64,000 nt of DNA from Oceaniferula flava (GTDB taxonomy: Bacteria; Verrucomicrobiota; Verrucomicrobiia; Verrucomicrobiales; Akkermansiaceae), in NCBI RefSeq assembly GCF_016811075.1, contig NZ_JAFBGL010000002.1:455050-519049 (forward strand), written 5' to 3'. Made by a program: the position numbers and the translations under genes. The notes under the pieces were generated by a model. The model worked only from the letters and a program-made list of their open reading frames with translations. It was not told the DNA's origin and searched no databases. Shown here piece after piece: positions 15,804-24,899 of the stretch; the first letter of the stretch is position 1, and each line of letters opens with the position of its first letter.

Positions 15804-16616
15804 TCACTCGCTGAACAGGTAGCGCTGATCGCGCACCTCAACATTGGGTGGTGTCTTGTGGGTCTCAAACCAATCGTAACCTTCCTTGAGGTTTAGCCAG
15901 AAGGGATGCCAACTGGAGTTTGTCGCCTCGGCCAGGCGGGCGTCGCTCATCCGGAAGGGGAAGGAATGCACCCGGAAGAACGCTTGCCCATTTTCCAGGG
16001 CCAGGGCGCAGAGGGTGTAGATTTCTTCGATCATCAAATCGGTCATGGCGAAGCAGCCGATCGAGACCCGGTTGCCGTGCACCATGATGAATGAGCCGGT
16101 GCGGCTGTGGGCTCGATCGTAGGCATTCGGGTAGCCGATGTTGAAGGCCAGGTGGAAGGTGCTGTCCGGCTTCATTTGGGACGGCCCAACGGCATAAAAA
16201 CCTTCGGGCGCCTGCTGGTCGCCCTCGGCGAGTTTCGGCCCTAGCTTTCCTGACATTGCGGCGATGGTCCAGGTGCGGAAATGCCGGTAGCGGCCGCTGG
16301 CGCTGTGGCGCACCCAGATTTCCAGCTCACGGCTTTCCTTGAAGATGCGGATGAAGACCGGATCGCCGAGTTTCAGATCTCGTTCTGCCAGGGCCTTACT
16401 GAGTCGAGGCGAGCGCCGGGTGATGGCATCTTTGGCGCGTAGGTCTCCTCGACGGTATTCCTCCTCGCTGAGTGTGCTGATGGGGTCCATGGAAATGTTC
16501 GGTGGCTGCAGCTGGAATTCATACCACATCCAGCCGCCGAAAGCGCTGAGGCTTCCCAGCATGATGAGGATGGAGCTGCGGAGAGTCATTGGGGATGATC
16601 TTCTGACTTTTACCAT
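15804..16616 (-). CDS. L,D-transpeptidase catalytic domain protein (YkuD fold, YafK-like)
   Basis: The 270-residue protein has an N-terminal signal anchor (LRSSILIMLGSLSAFGGWMWY). The YkuD domain has the catalytic motif MVHGNRVSIGCFAM, in which His and Cys of HGxxxSxGC are present. The surrounding sequence (APEGFYAVGPSQMKPDS, FNIGYPNAYDRAH) is of the YafK/ErfK type. Such enzymes form 3-3 cross-links in peptidoglycan, attach lipoproteins or hydrolyse such links. ATGs at 16616 and 16589 are both possible starts. It is divergent from a second L,D-transpeptidase, so the pair shares a control region of about 35 bases or more. Confidence 0.85.
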   Translation of the reverse strand: MVKVRRSSPMTLRSSILIMLGSLSAFGGWMWYEFQLQPPNISMDPISTLSEEEYRRGDLRAKDAITRRSPRLSKALAERDLKLGDPVFIRIFKESRELEIWVRHSASGRYRHFRTWTIAAMSGKLGPKLAEGDQQAPEGFYAVGPSQMKPDSTFHLAFNIGYPNAYDRAHSRTGSFIMVHGNRVSIGCFAMTDLMIEEIYTLCALALENGQAFFRVHSFPFRMSDARLAEATNSSWHPFWLNLKEGYDWFETHKTPPNVEVRDQRYLFSE

Positions 16617-16650
16617 TGGAATCCCGGCAGATGAAACTTATTTTGCCGGT

Positions 16651-17277
16651 GTGAGCAAGCTTGTGAAAAATTCCTGCCGAGGTGTGATGATGTTGTTAAT
16701 CACGACCCTGGTATCATGCCAGTGGATGCCTGGCGGTGGCCCCGGCTACGAAGTCAACAAGCCGCTCTACCGCAAGGCGGATGCCGAGCAAACTTCGGTG
16801 AAAATCTCACTCTGGGATCAGAAAGCCTGGCTGCTGGACGGCGAAGGCAGAGTGATCCTGAAAACGGATGTCTCCACCGGTGTGCCAGACCATGAAACCC
16901 CTACGGGGACATTCGCTGTGCTGGAGAAGCTGGAGCACAAACGCTCGAACCTCTACGGCAAGTATGTCGATGCCAAGAGCCGCAAGGTGGTGGTGGAAAA
17001 GAACTGGCTGCACGAAGGACCGCCGCCTGCAGGCACCGTCTACGAGGGCACCGACATGCCCTACTGGCTCCGGCTCACCTGGGATGGCGTGGGCATGCAT
17101 GTGGGTGGTTTCCCGCTGCGCACACGTGCCAGCTTCGGCTGTATCCGAGTCTACAAAAAAGCCCAGCCACTGATCTATCAGAAGGCGCAGATCGGCACGC
17201 CGGTCACCATTTTCCAAAAGAGCCTCGCCGTGGACATGGCGGGGAAAGAGGACTTTGGTGTGCGCAGCAAGTTCTAA
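16651..17277 (+). CDS. L,D-transpeptidase lipoprotein
   Basis: From GTG 16651 the product has 208 residues. The N-terminus MSKLVKNSCRGVMMLLITTLVSC has positive charges, a hydrophobic run and a lipobox (LVSC), so it is probably a lipoprotein. A later GTG (16663) or ATG (16687) could be the true start. The YkuD domain shows ETPTGTFAV and the catalytic MHVGGFPLRTRASFGCIRV, with His, Ser, Gly and Cys in place. It probably modifies or cross-links peptidoglycan from the periplasmic side. The divergent neighbour has the same fold but little sequence similarity, so the two are not recent duplicates. mtnP follows after 33 bases. Confidence 0.85.
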   Translation: MSKLVKNSCRGVMMLLITTLVSCQWMPGGGPGYEVNKPLYRKADAEQTSVKISLWDQKAWLLDGEGRVILKTDVSTGVPDHETPTGTFAVLEKLEHKRSNLYGKYVDAKSRKVVVEKNWLHEGPPPAGTVYEGTDMPYWLRLTWDGVGMHVGGFPLRTRASFGCIRVYKKAQPLIYQKAQIGTPVTIFQKSLAVDMAGKEDFGVRSKF

Positions 17278-17310
17278 TGGTAGCCCCGGGCAACCATCAC
17301 CTCATTATTT

Positions 17311-18183
17311 ATGCATAGTATAGGAATCATCGGAGGCAGTGGCCTTTACGAAATTGAAGGGTTTGAAAAAACCGAGGAACGCAGCATCGAGACACCCTTC
17401 GGGGAACCCTCCGATGTGATCGTCGGCGGAACGATGGCGGGTCGCCAGGTGTGGTTTCTGCCACGGCACGGCAAAGGGCACCGACTGCTGCCTCACGAAA
17501 TCAACCACCGCGCGAACATCTGGGCACTGCGCAGTCTCGGGGTGCGCTGGCTGATCTGTGTCACCGCCGTGGGAAGCCTGAAGGAGGCCTACGAACCGCG
17601 CCACATCGTGCTGCCCGATCAGTATTTCGATCGCACCAGCCGTCGTGATCAGCACACGTTTTTCGGCAATGGGATCTGCGCCCACATTGGCTTTGGCGAT
17701 CCTGTTAGCGCCGGGATGCGCAACATCCTCGCCGAAGCCGCCGAGGCGGAAGCCTGCGTGGTGCACAACGGGGGGACCTACGTCAACATGGACGGTCCCG
17801 CCTTTTCGACCCGTGCGGAAAGTGAGGCGAACCGTCAGCTCGGCTTTGACATCATCGGCATGACGAATCTGCCGGAAGCAAAGCTGGCCAGAGAGGCAGA
17901 GATCGCGCTGGCCACCCTGGGCATGATCACGGATTACGATTGCTGGCATCAGGAGGAAGAAGACGTCAGCGTGCAAACGGTGATTGGTCACCTGATGGCG
18001 AACTCTGCCAAGGCGAAAAAAATCATAGCCCGCGCCATCGCCGAAGTGCCGGAAACTCCAAACTGGCCTGAGCACGATGCCCTGGCGCCCGCGCTGATGA
18101 CGCCCCAGGAATACTGGCCTGAGCAAACGGCTGAAAACCTCAAGCCGCTGCTAGGCAAGTATATGGAATCGAGCGGTAGTTAG
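17311..18183 (+). CDS. mtnP: S-methyl-5'-thioadenosine phosphorylase
   Basis: The 290-residue enzyme is of the purine nucleoside phosphorylase 2/MTAP family: IGIIGGSGLYEIEG at the start, TPFGEPSD, RHGKGHRLLPHEINHRAN, and the substrate-loop motif VNMDGPAFSTRAES. It cleaves methylthioadenosine with phosphate to adenine and methylthioribose-1-phosphate in methionine salvage. A more general purine phosphorylase activity cannot be excluded from sequence alone. Its stop codon overlaps that of the convergent cysteine synthase by four bases. No other salvage genes are nearby. Confidence 0.9.
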   Translation: MHSIGIIGGSGLYEIEGFEKTEERSIETPFGEPSDVIVGGTMAGRQVWFLPRHGKGHRLLPHEINHRANIWALRSLGVRWLICVTAVGSLKEAYEPRHIVLPDQYFDRTSRRDQHTFFGNGICAHIGFGDPVSAGMRNILAEAAEAEACVVHNGGTYVNMDGPAFSTRAESEANRQLGFDIIGMTNLPEAKLAREAEIALATLGMITDYDCWHQEEEDVSVQTVIGHLMANSAKAKKIIARAIAEVPETPNWPEHDALAPALMTPQEYWPEQTAENLKPLLGKYMESSGS

Positions 18184-19094
18184 ACATCGAACAAACCGTC
18201 TACCGAGAGGTAGCGCTGGCCGGTGTCGCAGAAGATGCAGACGATGGTTTTGCCGGCATGCTCCGGCATTTCCGCCAGCCTTTTGGCGACGGCGGCATTC
18301 GCTCCCGAGGTGATGCCCACGAGGATGCCCTCGGTGGCGGCGATCTCACGGCAGGCGGCAAAGGCTTCCTCTTCGGAGATCAGCTCAAAGGCGTCAATCA
18401 CGGTCGCGTCCAGTGCCTCGGGCACAAAGCCGGGTGCTGTGCCCATGATCCGGTGGGGTTGGAATTTCCCCTGGGAGATGTATGGGGCGATATCAGGCTC
18501 GATGGCAATGCACTGGATCTCAGGATTCTGCTCCTTGAGATAGCTGCCCGTGCCGGTGATGGTTCCTCCGGTGCCGAGGGCGGCGACAAATAGATCCACC
18601 TTGCCCTCGGTGGCCTGCCAGATCTCCGGGCCGGTCCCTTGGTAGTGCGCTTTGGGGTTGTCCTTGTTGCGGTGCTGGCCGAGGTAGAAATAGTCCGGGT
18701 TTTCGGCGCAGAGTTCATCGAGCTTGGCCTTGGCTCCTTTGGTGCCGAGTTCCGCCGGGGTGAGGATGAGCTCCGCCCCGAGCGCTCGCATCACCATCTG
18801 GCGTTCGACGCTCTGGATCGCTGACATCACGATGATCACCCGGTAACCGAGACGATTACCGATGGATGCCAGGGCCATGCCGGTGTTTCCGGAGGTTGCC
18901 TCGATGATGGTGTCGCCCTTGTGCAAATCCCCGCGCGCCTCTGCCTGGAGGATGATTTCCCGCACCGGGCGGTCCTTGATGCTAATTGGGTTCATGAACT
19001 CGCATTTGGCGAGGATGTTGGCCCCCGGCGCGTAGGCATTGAGCCGCAGCAAAGGGGTGTTACCGATCAGCTCTGAGAGATTGTCGTAAATCAT
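18180..19094 (-). CDS. cysM: Cysteine synthase (PLP-dependent, CysK/CysM family)
   Basis: The 304-residue protein makes cysteine from an activated serine and sulfide or thiosulfate. The PLP lysine lies in NPISIKDRPVREI, the substrate loop in IEATSGNTGMALA, and the phosphate-binding loop in LGTGGTITGTGSYL. The C-terminus GQRYLSVDGLFDV is typical. The NPISIKDR variant of the usual NPxGSxKDR and the compact length suggest the CysM-type branch; the symbol is tentative within this family. pepA lies six bases upstream on the same strand, indicating a pepA-cysM transcript. Confidence 0.88.
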   Translation of the reverse strand: MIYDNLSELIGNTPLLRLNAYAPGANILAKCEFMNPISIKDRPVREIILQAEARGDLHKGDTIIEATSGNTGMALASIGNRLGYRVIIVMSAIQSVERQMVMRALGAELILTPAELGTKGAKAKLDELCAENPDYFYLGQHRNKDNPKAHYQGTGPEIWQATEGKVDLFVAALGTGGTITGTGSYLKEQNPEIQCIAIEPDIAPYISQGKFQPHRIMGTAPGFVPEALDATVIDAFELISEEEAFAACREIAATEGILVGITSGANAAVAKRLAEMPEHAGKTIVCIFCDTGQRYLSVDGLFDV

Positions 19095-19100
19095 GGCGAA

Positions 19101-20579
19101 TTAGGATTCGTATTGATCGGCAATCCATTGGTTCAGCAAACGGACACCAAATCCGCTGGCAAAGTTCGGAAAGCGCGGGTCCTTGGAGGGCTCCTTATGG
19201 GTCGCGGTGCCTGCGATATCGAGGTGCACCCAGGGGATGTCACCAACGAAACGTTGCAGGAACTGTGCTGCGGTAATCGATCCCGCACCGCCGGCCACGG
19301 AGTTCTTCATGTCGGCGGAAGGGGAGTCTAACAATCGATCGTAAGCCGGTGACATTGGCAGTCTCCAAGTTTTTTCCGTGGAGGCTTTGGATGCGTCCTC
19401 AAAGGCGGATGCGAGCTTGTCCGAATTCGTGAACAGGCCGGCGTGTTCGTGACCGAGGGAGACGATGATGGCTCCTGTGAGCGTGGCGAGGTCGACCATG
19501 GCGCGCGGTTTAAACTTCTCCTTGGCATACCAGAGCGCATCGGCGAGGACGAGTCGACCTTCGGCATCGGTGCTTTGCAGCTCGATGGTTTGTCCGGACA
19601 TCGAGGTGATGATGTCACCCGGGTTCTGAGCTTTGCCGTCCGGCATGTTTTCGGACAGGGCGACAATGCCGATGACATTGGCCTTGGCCTTGCGCAAGGC
19701 GACGGCGTGCATGGCACCGACCACAGCGGCAGAGCCTCCCATGTCCGCCTTCATGTTCCACATCCCTGGAGCCGGTTTGAGCGAAATGCCACCAGTATCG
19801 AAGGTGATGCCCTTGCCCACCAGGCAGACAGGTTCTTCATCCTTCTTGCCACCGAGCCACTTCATTACGACCAGTTGCGATTCGTGCTGGGACCCCAGAC
19901 CTACGCCTACCAGAGCGTGCATGCCCAGAGCGGTCATCTGTTTCTCGCCGAGCACTTCCACTTTCAGGCCGAGCTCGGTCATTTTTTTCAATCGTGCGGC
20001 ATAGGCCTTGGGGAACAGAGTGTTGGATGGTTCGTTGACCAGATCGCGTGCCAGCAGCTGGCCCTCACTCACGGGTCCGTAGAATTGCTTGAAGGCGGCG
20101 CGCGCTTTGGTGGGATCGTCCACGATGATGCGCAGAGTCGTCACGGTGGTCTCGCTGTGCTCGGGGAGCTTGGTGCGGTAGTTGAAAAAATGATACCCGG
20201 CGAGTCGTGCCCCCATGCCGGCGGAGGCTTGCTCTTCCGGTGTTAGATCGAGACCGTCGAGGTGCAGGGTGATAGTTTTGTGCGCGCCAGTGCGATGTTG
20301 TTTCAGCACCTTGGCGGCAAACAGCTCGGCATTGAAGTCGTCCTGCTCGCCCACGCCCTCGAGAAAGAGTCCAGCGACGTCGGATCCTTTGGGGAGGAAT
20401 ACCGGGAGGCTGCTATCGGCCTCGCCGGTGAAGCTGGCGGCCTTGGCGGCGGCGGCAAGCTGGCCTTTGGAGTCGGTCCAATACTGCTTTCCTGCGCCAT
20501 GCAGGCTGTTTTTGTTGAACACGGGGACGACGACCACACCGGAGGTGGCCTTTTGACTAGCGGCAAATGTGATTTTCAA
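19101..20579 (-). CDS. pepA: Leucyl aminopeptidase (M17)
   Basis: The 492-residue protein is a cytosolic di-metal aminopeptidase. The metal ligands are visible in VGKGITFDTGGISLKP, NMKADMGG and the signature STDAEGRLVLADAL (usual form NTDAEGRL). The N-terminal domain (VPVFNKNSLHGAGKQY) is diverged as in all M17 enzymes. The start appears to be TTG at 20579 (MKITFAASQ): no in-frame ATG precedes it in a sensible place and the alignment starts there. It is cotranscribed with cysM six bases downstream. Some M17 proteins also bind DNA; nothing here shows that. Confidence 0.93.
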   Translation of the reverse strand: MKITFAASQKATSGVVVVPVFNKNSLHGAGKQYWTDSKGQLAAAAKAASFTGEADSSLPVFLPKGSDVAGLFLEGVGEQDDFNAELFAAKVLKQHRTGAHKTITLHLDGLDLTPEEQASAGMGARLAGYHFFNYRTKLPEHSETTVTTLRIIVDDPTKARAAFKQFYGPVSEGQLLARDLVNEPSNTLFPKAYAARLKKMTELGLKVEVLGEKQMTALGMHALVGVGLGSQHESQLVVMKWLGGKKDEEPVCLVGKGITFDTGGISLKPAPGMWNMKADMGGSAAVVGAMHAVALRKAKANVIGIVALSENMPDGKAQNPGDIITSMSGQTIELQSTDAEGRLVLADALWYAKEKFKPRAMVDLATLTGAIIVSLGHEHAGLFTNSDKLASAFEDASKASTEKTWRLPMSPAYDRLLDSPSADMKNSVAGGAGSITAAQFLQRFVGDIPWVHLDIAGTATHKEPSKDPRFPNFASGFGVRLLNQWIADQYES

Positions 20580-20755
20580 AATGATGAGAAAAATTGGTTT
20601 CTAAGATATCCACACCTCACCTTCTGCCCCCTTCGAAGTCAATGGGGATTCCAGATATCCGCCCGGATGATGGGTAACAATTCTTACCTTTCCGGCACTT
20701 GCCTGTGTCTGTTTGTTAGGCTTGGCAGGTTTTTGATCCTGTGTATGATTTTGAA

Positions 20756-21178
20756 ATGTCGCGCAATACACTCTATGCCTCGATTGCTCTGATGCTGGTT
20801 GTTCTTATTGGTTCCGCCGGTGCCTATTGGGGAATTAAGAAGTTCCGTCAGAAGCAAAACCAAGAGTTCCGCTTTGAAGGGAAACTCACTGCACGCCAAG
20901 ACGGGGTGGAGCCTGATAAGTTCAAAGAGGCGATCCTCACCGATGCGGTGATGACCAAGGCCATCACCGAGCACGATCTGGTGAGCCGCTGGGGGCTGAG
21001 CGATGAAGTGGCCGCCAAGGTGAAACTGACCGAAAAGTTCAGCGTGAAAGTAGAGGGCCGCGAGATCACTGTGGGATTTCAGGATAAAGACAAATCCCTG
21101 GCTCAAGCTGTCTTAAAGAGCTTGATGGCTTCCTTGTATGAGCAAGCCCATGGTAAGCAAAGTGGCGGAGGCATGTAA
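20756..21178 (+). CDS. Small membrane protein with a Wzz-like periplasmic segment
   Basis: The 140-residue product from ATG 20756 (MSRNTLYASIALMLVVLIGSAGAYWG) has one membrane helix near the N-terminus. The rest resembles the membrane-proximal alpha/beta part of polysaccharide chain-length determinants (VKLTEKFSVKVEGREITVGFQDKDKSLAQAVLKSLMASLYE). It is far shorter than Wzz and lacks a second transmembrane segment and coiled coil. No polysaccharide synthesis genes adjoin it. The likeness is a weak pattern match; it could be an unrelated small anchored protein. Confidence 0.5.
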   Translation: MSRNTLYASIALMLVVLIGSAGAYWGIKKFRQKQNQEFRFEGKLTARQDGVEPDKFKEAILTDAVMTKAITEHDLVSRWGLSDEVAAKVKLTEKFSVKVEGREITVGFQDKDKSLAQAVLKSLMASLYEQAHGKQSGGGM

Positions 21179-21210
21179 TCCGCCCGCCACTTTGGTGTAA
21201 TGAGAGCGGT

Positions 21211-21849
21211 TTAGATCGAGTCGATCACGCTGGCTTTTTCAAAGCGAACTTTGGGGATTTCAGCGTATTTGTCGTTAGCGGATCGGTAACCTAGCGCACA
21301 GGCGACGGTGGTGCAGTAGCCGCTGCCTTCCAGGTTTAAAATACGGTCGTATTCTGCGGGGATGATGCCTTCCATCGGGCAGGCGTCCACGCTGAGGGCT
21401 GCGGCGGATGCCATCAGCTGCCCCAAGGCGATGTAGACTTGGTTCTTGGACCAGGCTAACTTTTGGGCCTCGTCCATATTTCCGAGGAAGCCACGCATCA
21501 TGCCGGCATAGCCATCGAGACTTTCACGGTCGACACCACGGATTTCAACCAAGCGATCCAGCCAGGCATCGATCTCGGTGTCGCCCACTTGGGATCTCGC
21601 GCAGAGCACGACCATGTGGGAGCAGTCGGTCACTTGGTGCTGATTCCACGAGTGGGTGAGTAACTCCTGGCGCACGTGGGCATCGGTGACGGTTAGAAAC
21701 TTCCAAGGCTGGAGGCCGAAGGAGGAAGGTGTGAGGACCAGGCTCTGCTCGATGGTGTCCCAGATGTCAGACGGGATCTTCTTTTCAGCGTCAAATTCCT
21801 TGGTGGCGTAGCGCCAGTTCAGGCTTTGGATTAGTTCTTGTGGTGTCAT
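21211..21849 (-). CDS. Nitroreductase-family FMN oxidoreductase (NfsB-like)
   Basis: The 212-residue protein from ATG 21849 (MTPQELIQSLNWRYATKEF) carries the FMN-binding RYATKEFD segment, the SSFGLQPWKFL motif and the C-terminal CTTVACALGYRS. These match NAD(P)H-dependent NfsB/dihydropteridine-reductase-like enzymes, which reduce nitroaromatics and quinones. The physiological substrate is unknown. It starts 25 bases after the lptD stop and is probably read through from lptD. Confidence 0.85.
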   Translation of the reverse strand: MTPQELIQSLNWRYATKEFDAEKKIPSDIWDTIEQSLVLTPSSFGLQPWKFLTVTDAHVRQELLTHSWNQHQVTDCSHMVVLCARSQVGDTEIDAWLDRLVEIRGVDRESLDGYAGMMRGFLGNMDEAQKLAWSKNQVYIALGQLMASAAALSVDACPMEGIIPAEYDRILNLEGSGYCTTVACALGYRSANDKYAEIPKVRFEKASVIDSI

Positions 21850-21874
21850 GAATGGTATCGGCGGCTGCAAGCGG

Positions 21875-24415
21875 CTATTCGTTATCGACGGAAAGCGGCA
21901 GGTTCATGCGAGGGAATTCCTTCAGGGTGAAATTCAGCACCAGGCCGTATTCATCACTGGCGTCCCGGTTGTCACGCATAAGCAGGCCTAGCGAGCCGGT
22001 CCAGCTATCGAAGTCATGGTGGACGCTGATCTGCTGCACCTCCAGAGTGCCATCGTCAAATTCCCAACGTTGATAAAAGCCCAAGCCCCAAGCCTCACTC
22101 AGGCGGAGGTAGCCCTTGATGTCCACCCGGTCGCTGTCGTTAAGGATCGGGTGATTGTTCAGCTGACGATATCCCAGACTGAGTTCCATTCGCTCATTCG
22201 GCATGAAGTTGATCCAGCTGGAGACCTCACGGAAACCGGACCCACCACCGGCGATAGGGAACTGCGTTTCCAGATCCAAGCTCATCCATGGTAGTGGCTG
22301 CCAGGTGATTTCATTGTAGAGATTGGAAAAATCACGTCCCAGCTCCGGGTCATTGAAGAAGACGTCGATGTAGGTGTTCATGGTCAGCCATTCGTGGGTG
22401 TCGCCATTGCGTTTGGTCATCAGGCGGTTACGCATGCCGAGACGCATGATCGACCAGTCACTCAGGTCATCGATGGCAGTGAAACGGCCGACTTCGAGAG
22501 GACGAGGACGGGTGGATGGCGTCAGCTGATCGATGCCGTAGAATGAGCTGTCCATCCCATTGGTGGAGAGCTGTGAGAAGTTGATGTAGGGCTGGAAGAT
22601 GTGCAGTAAGCCATCGATACCGAGGTCGGCATTCTGGATGTCCGGATAGACTTTGGAGAATTTCATCGAGAGATCCAAGCCCACGGAGAAGTGAGTGCTG
22701 CTGAACGAGTCGGTGTCGTTTTCTAGTCCCCAATAGCGGGTGTGGCCAAAGCCGGCACGAGGGACGATGGCGACGGCGCCGCCGTGGTTGAGCGGCAGGC
22801 TGAACTCGTGGTAGGTGTGGAAGCGGCTGAATCCACGATCGTCTAACACGCTGTTGATTTCCGCGAGGCGCGGGTCTCCGGGGAGCAGGGCATCGGCCTC
22901 GGCCTGGAGTTCGTTTTCATAATAATCTGCTAGATATTCGCGGTAGATACCAAAGCTGGTCTGCCCCTCATGCAGCACAGGGCTGTCCCAAAGTGGCCCC
23001 TTGACCTGATCGAGGAAGATCTCGGGCAGACGGGTGTCGGTGGTGTAGAAATCATTCAAACGCAGACGAGCATAGAGCCCGGCGAGAGCCTTAGGATTAC
23101 GGTGGAAAATTCCGATGTCATTGTCGGGGTTCGGGTTGATTTTGTAAGTGCCCGGTTCGTAATCCTCGAGGAAATAGCGATCGCTGAGGGCGGTGACGTC
23201 GAAATCGAGGAAGGTGCGGCTGTCGCCCTGTTCACGGAGGGTAAGACGATGCTTGAGCTCAAGTTTCCAGCGGTCTTCATTGACGAATCCACGGTCTTCC
23301 GAAGAGCGCTCCAATGACGGGTCCCAATCGTTCAGATAGTAAAGTTTCAGCCAGCCGAGGTTTTCATTCTCTTTGAGACGATAGTCGTAGAGGTCCAGAC
23401 CGGTGCCGATACCGCGACGTGTGCGGATATCGAAATGCCACTGGGAGAGCAACCAGGCATTCTCGCGCTCGCCGGTGACTTCATCGACATCGCCGCCGAG
23501 CATGATGCCGTAGGTGTTCAGCAGGTAGAGGCCCCAGCTGGTTTTCGCTCCGGGGAGGAAGTGGTAACCGAGGTCGGCATCGAGAGGCTGGGAAAGGTAG
23601 GGGAGCCAGAAAATTGAGGTGTCCCCAGCGTAGAGACGCAGGTTCTTGAAGATGACCTTATTCCCCGGATAGATGGTGGTGGTGTCCGAGCGGAGCCAGA
23701 AGTTCGGGTTTTCCACATCGTGCGTGGTGATGCCGGCGTTCTGGCCGACGTAGGCTTTGCGACCATTGTGGTCTTCGAGCTTGAAGCTGTCGGACTCTAA
23801 TAAGATTGGTCCGAGCCGACTCGCCAGGCCTTCGGTCCCGAGCTGGCGGGTGCCGTAGTTGTAGACGGCGCGGTCGCCCCGGTGCAGGGTGGGGCCTTGA
23901 TAGATGCTGACGTTACCTAACAGGGTGACGACTTTCTTTTTGGCGTCGAGGGTGACCCTGTCTGAAAAAAGGTGCATGCCGGGTGCCGGTGTGCCGTCGG
24001 GGTTCTTACCCGCTTTTTGCAGCACGGAGACATTGCCGGTGAGGATGGCCGTTTCGGCCTTGGCATCGACGAGCACCTTGCCGGCTTTTAGCACCAGGCC
24101 ATTGTCGCCTTGGACAATTACTTTTCCAAGAAAGAGGTAGGTTCCTTTTTCCAGATCAAATTCCAGCGTGCCATCGTTATCAACCCGGATACTGCTGGGC
24201 ATCTCAGGCATGCCGGCGAAGTTGCCGCCGAGACCGGCATCGAAGTCTGGCTGAGTGGGGTCGCCACCACGGCCAAGCTGCTGTTCACCCTCTTGACCGG
24301 CAGCGGCGTCCGCGTCAGGACTGGCGGCCGGAAGGTCTTGGGCAGAGAGATGCGACGTGTGCGCAATACACAGGAAACTCAGGGGAAGGAAGATGCTAGA
24401 ACCGAAACGCCTCAT
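21875..24415 (-). CDS. lptD: LPS-assembly protein LptD-like outer-membrane protein
   Basis: From ATG 24415 the product has 846 residues with a signal peptide (MRRFGSSIFLPLSFLCIAHTSHLSAQ). An N-terminal OstA/LptA-like beta-jellyroll follows (EKGTYLFLGKVIVQGDNGLVLKAGKVLVDAKAETAILTGNVSV, LHRGDRAVYNYGTRQL). The large C-terminal part is a beta-barrel with alternating strands typical of LptD (WLPYLSQPLDADLGYHFLPG, RRGIGTGLDLYDYR, FNLTLKEFP-like end). LptD with LptE inserts lipopolysaccharide or related glycolipid into the outer leaflet. The family is right; the Cys residues used for disulfides in E. coli LptD are not evident, as usual outside proteobacteria. An ABC exporter (62165-63901) elsewhere in the window could act upstream. 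Confidence 0.82.
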   Translation of the reverse strand: MRRFGSSIFLPLSFLCIAHTSHLSAQDLPAASPDADAAAGQEGEQQLGRGGDPTQPDFDAGLGGNFAGMPEMPSSIRVDNDGTLEFDLEKGTYLFLGKVIVQGDNGLVLKAGKVLVDAKAETAILTGNVSVLQKAGKNPDGTPAPGMHLFSDRVTLDAKKKVVTLLGNVSIYQGPTLHRGDRAVYNYGTRQLGTEGLASRLGPILLESDSFKLEDHNGRKAYVGQNAGITTHDVENPNFWLRSDTTTIYPGNKVIFKNLRLYAGDTSIFWLPYLSQPLDADLGYHFLPGAKTSWGLYLLNTYGIMLGGDVDEVTGERENAWLLSQWHFDIRTRRGIGTGLDLYDYRLKENENLGWLKLYYLNDWDPSLERSSEDRGFVNEDRWKLELKHRLTLREQGDSRTFLDFDVTALSDRYFLEDYEPGTYKINPNPDNDIGIFHRNPKALAGLYARLRLNDFYTTDTRLPEIFLDQVKGPLWDSPVLHEGQTSFGIYREYLADYYENELQAEADALLPGDPRLAEINSVLDDRGFSRFHTYHEFSLPLNHGGAVAIVPRAGFGHTRYWGLENDTDSFSSTHFSVGLDLSMKFSKVYPDIQNADLGIDGLLHIFQPYINFSQLSTNGMDSSFYGIDQLTPSTRPRPLEVGRFTAIDDLSDWSIMRLGMRNRLMTKRNGDTHEWLTMNTYIDVFFNDPELGRDFSNLYNEITWQPLPWMSLDLETQFPIAGGGSGFREVSSWINFMPNERMELSLGYRQLNNHPILNDSDRVDIKGYLRLSEAWGLGFYQRWEFDDGTLEVQQISVHHDFDSWTGSLGLLMRDNRDASDEYGLVLNFTLKEFPRMNLPLSVDNE

Positions 24416-24476
24416 TGCCTGCACTGTGGCCGAAATGTGCCTATGGAGTAAAGATCAAAGAAAGTTCTGACAGAAA

Positions 24477-24899
24477 TCACCGTGGCTGCGGTGGCGTCGG
24501 TGTTTGGAACTGATCGGGCTCCATGGGGGCGAGGCGGCGTTGGTTCAGAGAGTTCACCTGAGCGACGGCGGCTTTCTTGGCAAAATCGATCAGCCACTTC
24601 TTCGCGGCGGGTTTGATCGCGATCAGCAACCAGCCGAGCAGGATCTTGGTGAAAGGTTTGCGCACCTTGACGGCTTTCACTTTTTTGGGTCGGCGCAGTA
24701 ACAGGGTGGCGGCGAGACCGGTGACGGCCGAGCCGATAAGCAGCTGCTTGGGCTTGCGCTGCATCAAGCCGCGGAACTGCTTCCTGACGTTGAGCTTTTC
24801 TTTCAGCTGGCTACGTCCCTGATCAATCAGCACGCGCGAGTCGGCGAGCTGGGCGATGAGTTCCTGTTTTCTCAGGGCTACTTGTTTCTTTTTAGCCAT
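24477..24899 (-). CDS. Basic membrane-associated protein, YqjK-like position
   Basis: The 140-residue protein is very basic (MAKKKQVALRKQELIAQLADSR...). It has a predicted coiled-coil N-terminus, one hydrophobic segment near LLIGSAVTGLAATLLL (about residues 53-68) and a second near ILLGWLLIAIKPA (about 86-98). It overlaps the upstream holin-like gene by 22 bases, so the two are translationally coupled. By position and by its coiled-coil/basic nature it corresponds to YqjK of the enterobacterial yqjCDEK operon. Sequence similarity to YqjK is weak at best. Function unknown. Confidence 0.6.
   Translation of the reverse strand: MAKKKQVALRKQELIAQLADSRVLIDQGRSQLKEKLNVRKQFRGLMQRKPKQLLIGSAVTGLAATLLLRRPKKVKAVKVRKPFTKILLGWLLIAIKPAAKKWLIDFAKKAAVAQVNSLNQRRLAPMEPDQFQTPTPPQPR

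Noticed and set aside
19443..20246. 267-codon plus-strand frame opposite pepA
   Set aside because: Shadow of a well-conserved M17 peptidase; no start context and no recognisable motif.
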